Shown: piece by piece, positions 63,461 through 64,000 of the stretch
Layout: each line of letters opens with the position of its first letter
Position numbering within the stretch: position 1 is the stretch's first letter
DNA from: Phoma sp. XZ068
Taxonomy: Eukaryota; Ascomycota; Dothideomycetes; Pleosporales; Didymellaceae
Reading direction: 5' to 3'
DNA length: 64,000 nucleotides
Assembly: GCA_004835665.1 (NCBI GenBank)
Contig: RBKR01000013.1
Coordinates: 62,001 to 126,000, forward strand
Program-made: the position numbers and the translations under genes
The notes under the pieces: model-generated
What the model saw: only the letters and a program-made list of their open reading frames with translations
The model's database searches: none
What the model was told of the DNA's origin: nothing

Positions 63461-64000
63461 ATGAAGTCATTCGCACCCCTCCTTGTGCTCGCCCCCCTCG
63501 CTTCCGCTGCTCTCACCTCCTCGACTCAGAACGATGTCACCAATGGTAGTGGCTGCAAGGCCATGACTGTCCTTTTCGCTCGCGGTACTACCGAAGCAGG
63601 CAACATGGGCAGTATCGCTGGTCCACCGTTCGTCTCCGCAATCGGCAAGATGATGGGCGGAGCGCAGAACCTTGCTGTTCAGGGTATTGAGTACCCCGCC
63701 GACATCCCTGGATTCCTGGCTGGTGGTGACGCTGGAGGCAGCAAGTTGATGGCGCAGATGGTTGGCCAGGTCATGACTGCATGCCCTAACACCGCTCTCG
63801 TCATGGCTGGATACTCGTAAGTTCAATCTCAACATCAGTGTCGTATGTAAAGCTAATACCTGGTAGTCAGGGAGGACAGCTCGTCCACAACGCCGCCTCT
63901 ATGTTGACCGCAGACCAATCTGCCTTCGTCAAAAGCGCTGTCATCTTCGGCGACCCAAACAACGGCGATGCTGTCGGCAACGTTGGCGCCGCCAACACCA
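63461..64000 (+). CDS. Cutinase, 3' end beyond the window
   Basis: Partial gene: exon 1 63461-63816 and the start of exon 2 from 63867, cut by the window end. It is a secreted serine esterase of the alpha/beta-hydrolase fold that cleaves plant cutin polyester. A signal peptide covers residues 1-17 (SFAPLLVLAPLASAA). Early family marks are C32 in NGSGCKAMTVLFARGTTE and the oxyanion region, then C at ACPNTALVMAGYS. The 50-nt intron splits the catalytic serine codon: MAGYS joins to QGGQLVHNAA, giving the nucleophile motif G-Y-S-Q-G. The Asp/His part of the triad lies beyond the window. Together with GH28 it points to plant surface or debris degradation. Confidence 0.9.

Noticed and set aside
1..64000. 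CRISPR arrays, tRNA or rRNA genes, bacterial operons
   Set aside because: None seen; the window is eukaryotic nuclear DNA and no tRNA T-loop context or rRNA core sequence was found by eye.

Overview
The window is nuclear DNA from a filamentous ascomycete (Pezizomycotina), most likely a dothideomycete. The reasons are short introns (about 40-120 nt) with GTRNGT donors and CTAAC/CTGAC-like branch points, fungal-specific families (Zn2Cys6 regulator, Pth11/SAT4-like rhodopsin-domain proteins, DUF3533, Dal5-like and PHO84-like MFS, cutinase, GH28), and a very AT-rich block almost free of CA/TG dinucleotides, as left by repeat-induced point mutation (RIP). The species is not determined.

Layout. 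1-4795 is RIP-degraded DNA holding two diverged copies of one repeat. The second copy is split by an intact pogo/Fot-type transposon (2000-3848) with perfect 48-bp inverted repeats, a TA duplication and an open DD35D transposase. Balanced DNA starts sharply near 4796 with an intronless modular protein ending in a GDPD/sphingomyelinase-D-like domain (5215-7989), then a decayed repeat-encoded pseudogene (8454-9127). 10.7-30.5 kb is ordinary gene space: serine hydrolase, GH28 pectinase, GFA-domain protein, small membrane protein, inositol-type sugar transporter, a STAND-N-terminus-like protein, PHO84-like phosphate transporter, a VOC pseudogene, and two tandem rhodopsin-domain 7-TM paralogues. 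30.5-35.7 kb is gene-poor.

35.7-47.0 kb holds a DUF3533/SNG1-like membrane protein divergent from a chromodomain protein, a 95-aa protein with cysteine at every third residue over long stretches and a possible myristoylation start, a Zn2Cys6 regulator and a ferric-reductase-like oxidoreductase. 48.0-53.2 kb is a group of small spliced genes of unknown function. Two of them (48051-48917 and 49698-50409) are paralogues sharing an N-terminal coiled coil, a C-x8-C-x4-H-x3-C-x2-H-x10-C core, a W-E-x4-W-x2-I-V tail and the same intron positions and phases. I do not recognise this domain; it is the best candidate for something undescribed. 55.9-64 kb returns to recognisable genes: a Dal5-like permease, an unknown 647-aa protein with a repeated tail motif, a GNAT acetyltransferase, and the start of a cutinase cut by the window edge.

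How they work together. GH28 and cutinase fit a plant-associated life style, with sugar, phosphate and allantoate-type transporters for uptake. No biosynthetic gene cluster is evident. Gene models were spliced by eye from reading frame, splice signals and family conservation; domain calls rest on recognised motifs, not on searches.
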